From: Eubacterium sp. CAG:252
GTDB taxonomy: Bacteria; Bacillota; Clostridia; Lachnospirales; Lachnospiraceae
Direction: 5' to 3'
Assembly (NCBI GenBank): GCA_000436535.1
Contig: FR886257.1
Span: forward strand, 1 to 14,326
Length of the DNA: 14,326 nucleotides
Below the pieces are notes generated by a model, which did no database searches, was not told where the DNA came from, and saw nothing but the letters and a program-made list of their open reading frames with translations. The translations under genes were made by a program, and so were the position numbers. The first letter of the stretch is position 1. Every line of letters begins with the position of its first letter. This document shows positions 13,964-14,326 of this stretch, one piece after another.

Positions 13964-14189
13964 TTTTAATGGAAAAGATATTACAATGAATGTCTGTATA
14001 CAAATCAGAGATGTATTAAAATTATTGCAGGAACATTTTAACATAAGTTTTGAGGAAGCGGCGTTAAGATTTTATAAGTCTGAAACATACAAGACATTGC
14101 AGGAAACGGAAAATGGATTGTGGGCAGAGTCGGCAGAATATATAGCTGATAGATATTGTGATGAGATAAAAGATAATGTAGAAGTGTAG
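13944..14189 (+). CDS. Small partner protein of the DUF3990 gene, unclassified
   Basis: An 81-residue mainly helical, acidic protein. The core reads LLQEHFNISFEEAALRFYKS and ENGLWAESAEYIADRY, a pattern I associate with small proteins encoded beside DUF3791/DUF3990 genes, but I cannot give it a firm family name. It begins 20 bases inside the upstream gene, behind a strong AGGAGGG, so the pair is co-transcribed and probably made in fixed proportion. By position it could be an antitoxin, a targeting factor or a third component of the module (inference). No terminator is visible in the 86 bases before the ParA-like start. Confidence 0.7.
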   Translation: MSEMIYSFNGKDITMNVCIQIRDVLKLLQEHFNISFEEAALRFYKSETYKTLQETENGLWAESAEYIADRYCDEIKDNVEV

Positions 14190-14275
14190 TAAAATATGAG
14201 TTTAAATGAAAATTTTGTATAAATAAATGACATAAATTTGAAATATAAAGAAAGAGTAAAAAAGGAGAAATTTAT

Positions 14276-14326
14276 ATGAGTTTAATTCATAGTTAAGCTT
14301 TATGGAATAATAAGGGAGGTGTAGGG
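14276..14326 (+). pseudogene. Start of a ParA/MinD-like ATPase with an in-frame stop at codon 7 (runs off the window)
   Basis: AAGGAG (14262-14267) precedes ATG 14276, which reads MSLIHS and then TAA (14294-14296). The same frame continues ALWNNKGGVG to the last base, which is the deviant Walker A start (xxNNKGGVGK) of ParA-type partition ATPases. There is no ATG, GTG or TTG between the stop and the motif, so the P-loop cannot be translated from a normal start unless the stop is read through. A nonsense change, a small insertion or a sequencing error would explain it. Only ten codons past the stop are visible. Confidence 0.5.

Overview
The window is AT-rich (roughly one third GC by eye) with strong AGGAGG-type ribosome binding sites. 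Its protein families (HD-GYP sensor with Reg_prop propellers, VanH-like D-lactate dehydrogenase, GntR/ABC/ABC-2 operon, DUF3990/DUF3791 genes, DUF2798 membrane protein) point to a gut Clostridia, most likely a Lachnospiraceae member (Roseburia/Lachnospira/Eubacterium eligens-like). This placement is an inference from gene style, not from a marker gene.

Layout. 1-175: the last codons of a FolD-like enzyme and its terminator. 176-5290: a promoter and leader, then a 1210-residue membrane sensor ending in an HD-GYP c-di-GMP phosphodiesterase domain, overlapped by a membrane-anchored Bmp-type binding protein; together they look like one signalling unit. 5291-5995: a DUF2798 membrane protein whose Shine-Dalgarno can be locked in a long hairpin, with a clean terminator. 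6162-6284: a 40-codon stub that looks like a beheaded gene. 6259-7531 (minus): MarR regulator and TauE/SafE exporter. 7838-8836: HxlR regulator, then a chimeric gene made of half a GNAT and half a hexapeptide acetyltransferase. 8847-8985: a 139-bp structured element closed by perfect 18-bp inverted arms. 9032-10905 (minus): ABC-2 permease, ABC ATPase and YtrA-like GntR repressor, transcribed from a promoter buried in a large palindrome. 11338-12318: a VanH-like D-2-hydroxyacid dehydrogenase with a long leader. 12319-13261: tandem 43-bp repeats, a small Cys-rich protein and a decayed hydrolase tail. 13262-14189: a DUF3791-DUF3990 fusion (ADP-ribosyltransferase-like) with a small overlapping partner. 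14276-end: the start of a ParA-like ATPase interrupted by an in-frame stop.

The most notable non-coding signal is a related leader seen three times in about 4.3 kb: before tauE (minus strand), before the chimeric acetyltransferase, and before the dehydrogenase. Each has a hairpin with a GCGCAC-type loop 37-44 nt before the start codon and a downstream (G)YGCGCAGAAAAGAGGAT-like segment just before or including the Shine-Dalgarno. In two copies the loop is perfectly complementary to the downstream segment, as expected for an H-type pseudoknot that controls translation; the third copy pairs less well. I do not recognise it as a named RNA class. The chimeric gene, the beheaded and decayed genes, the tandem repeats and the palindromic element suggest a stretch of chromosome that has been rearranged repeatedly.
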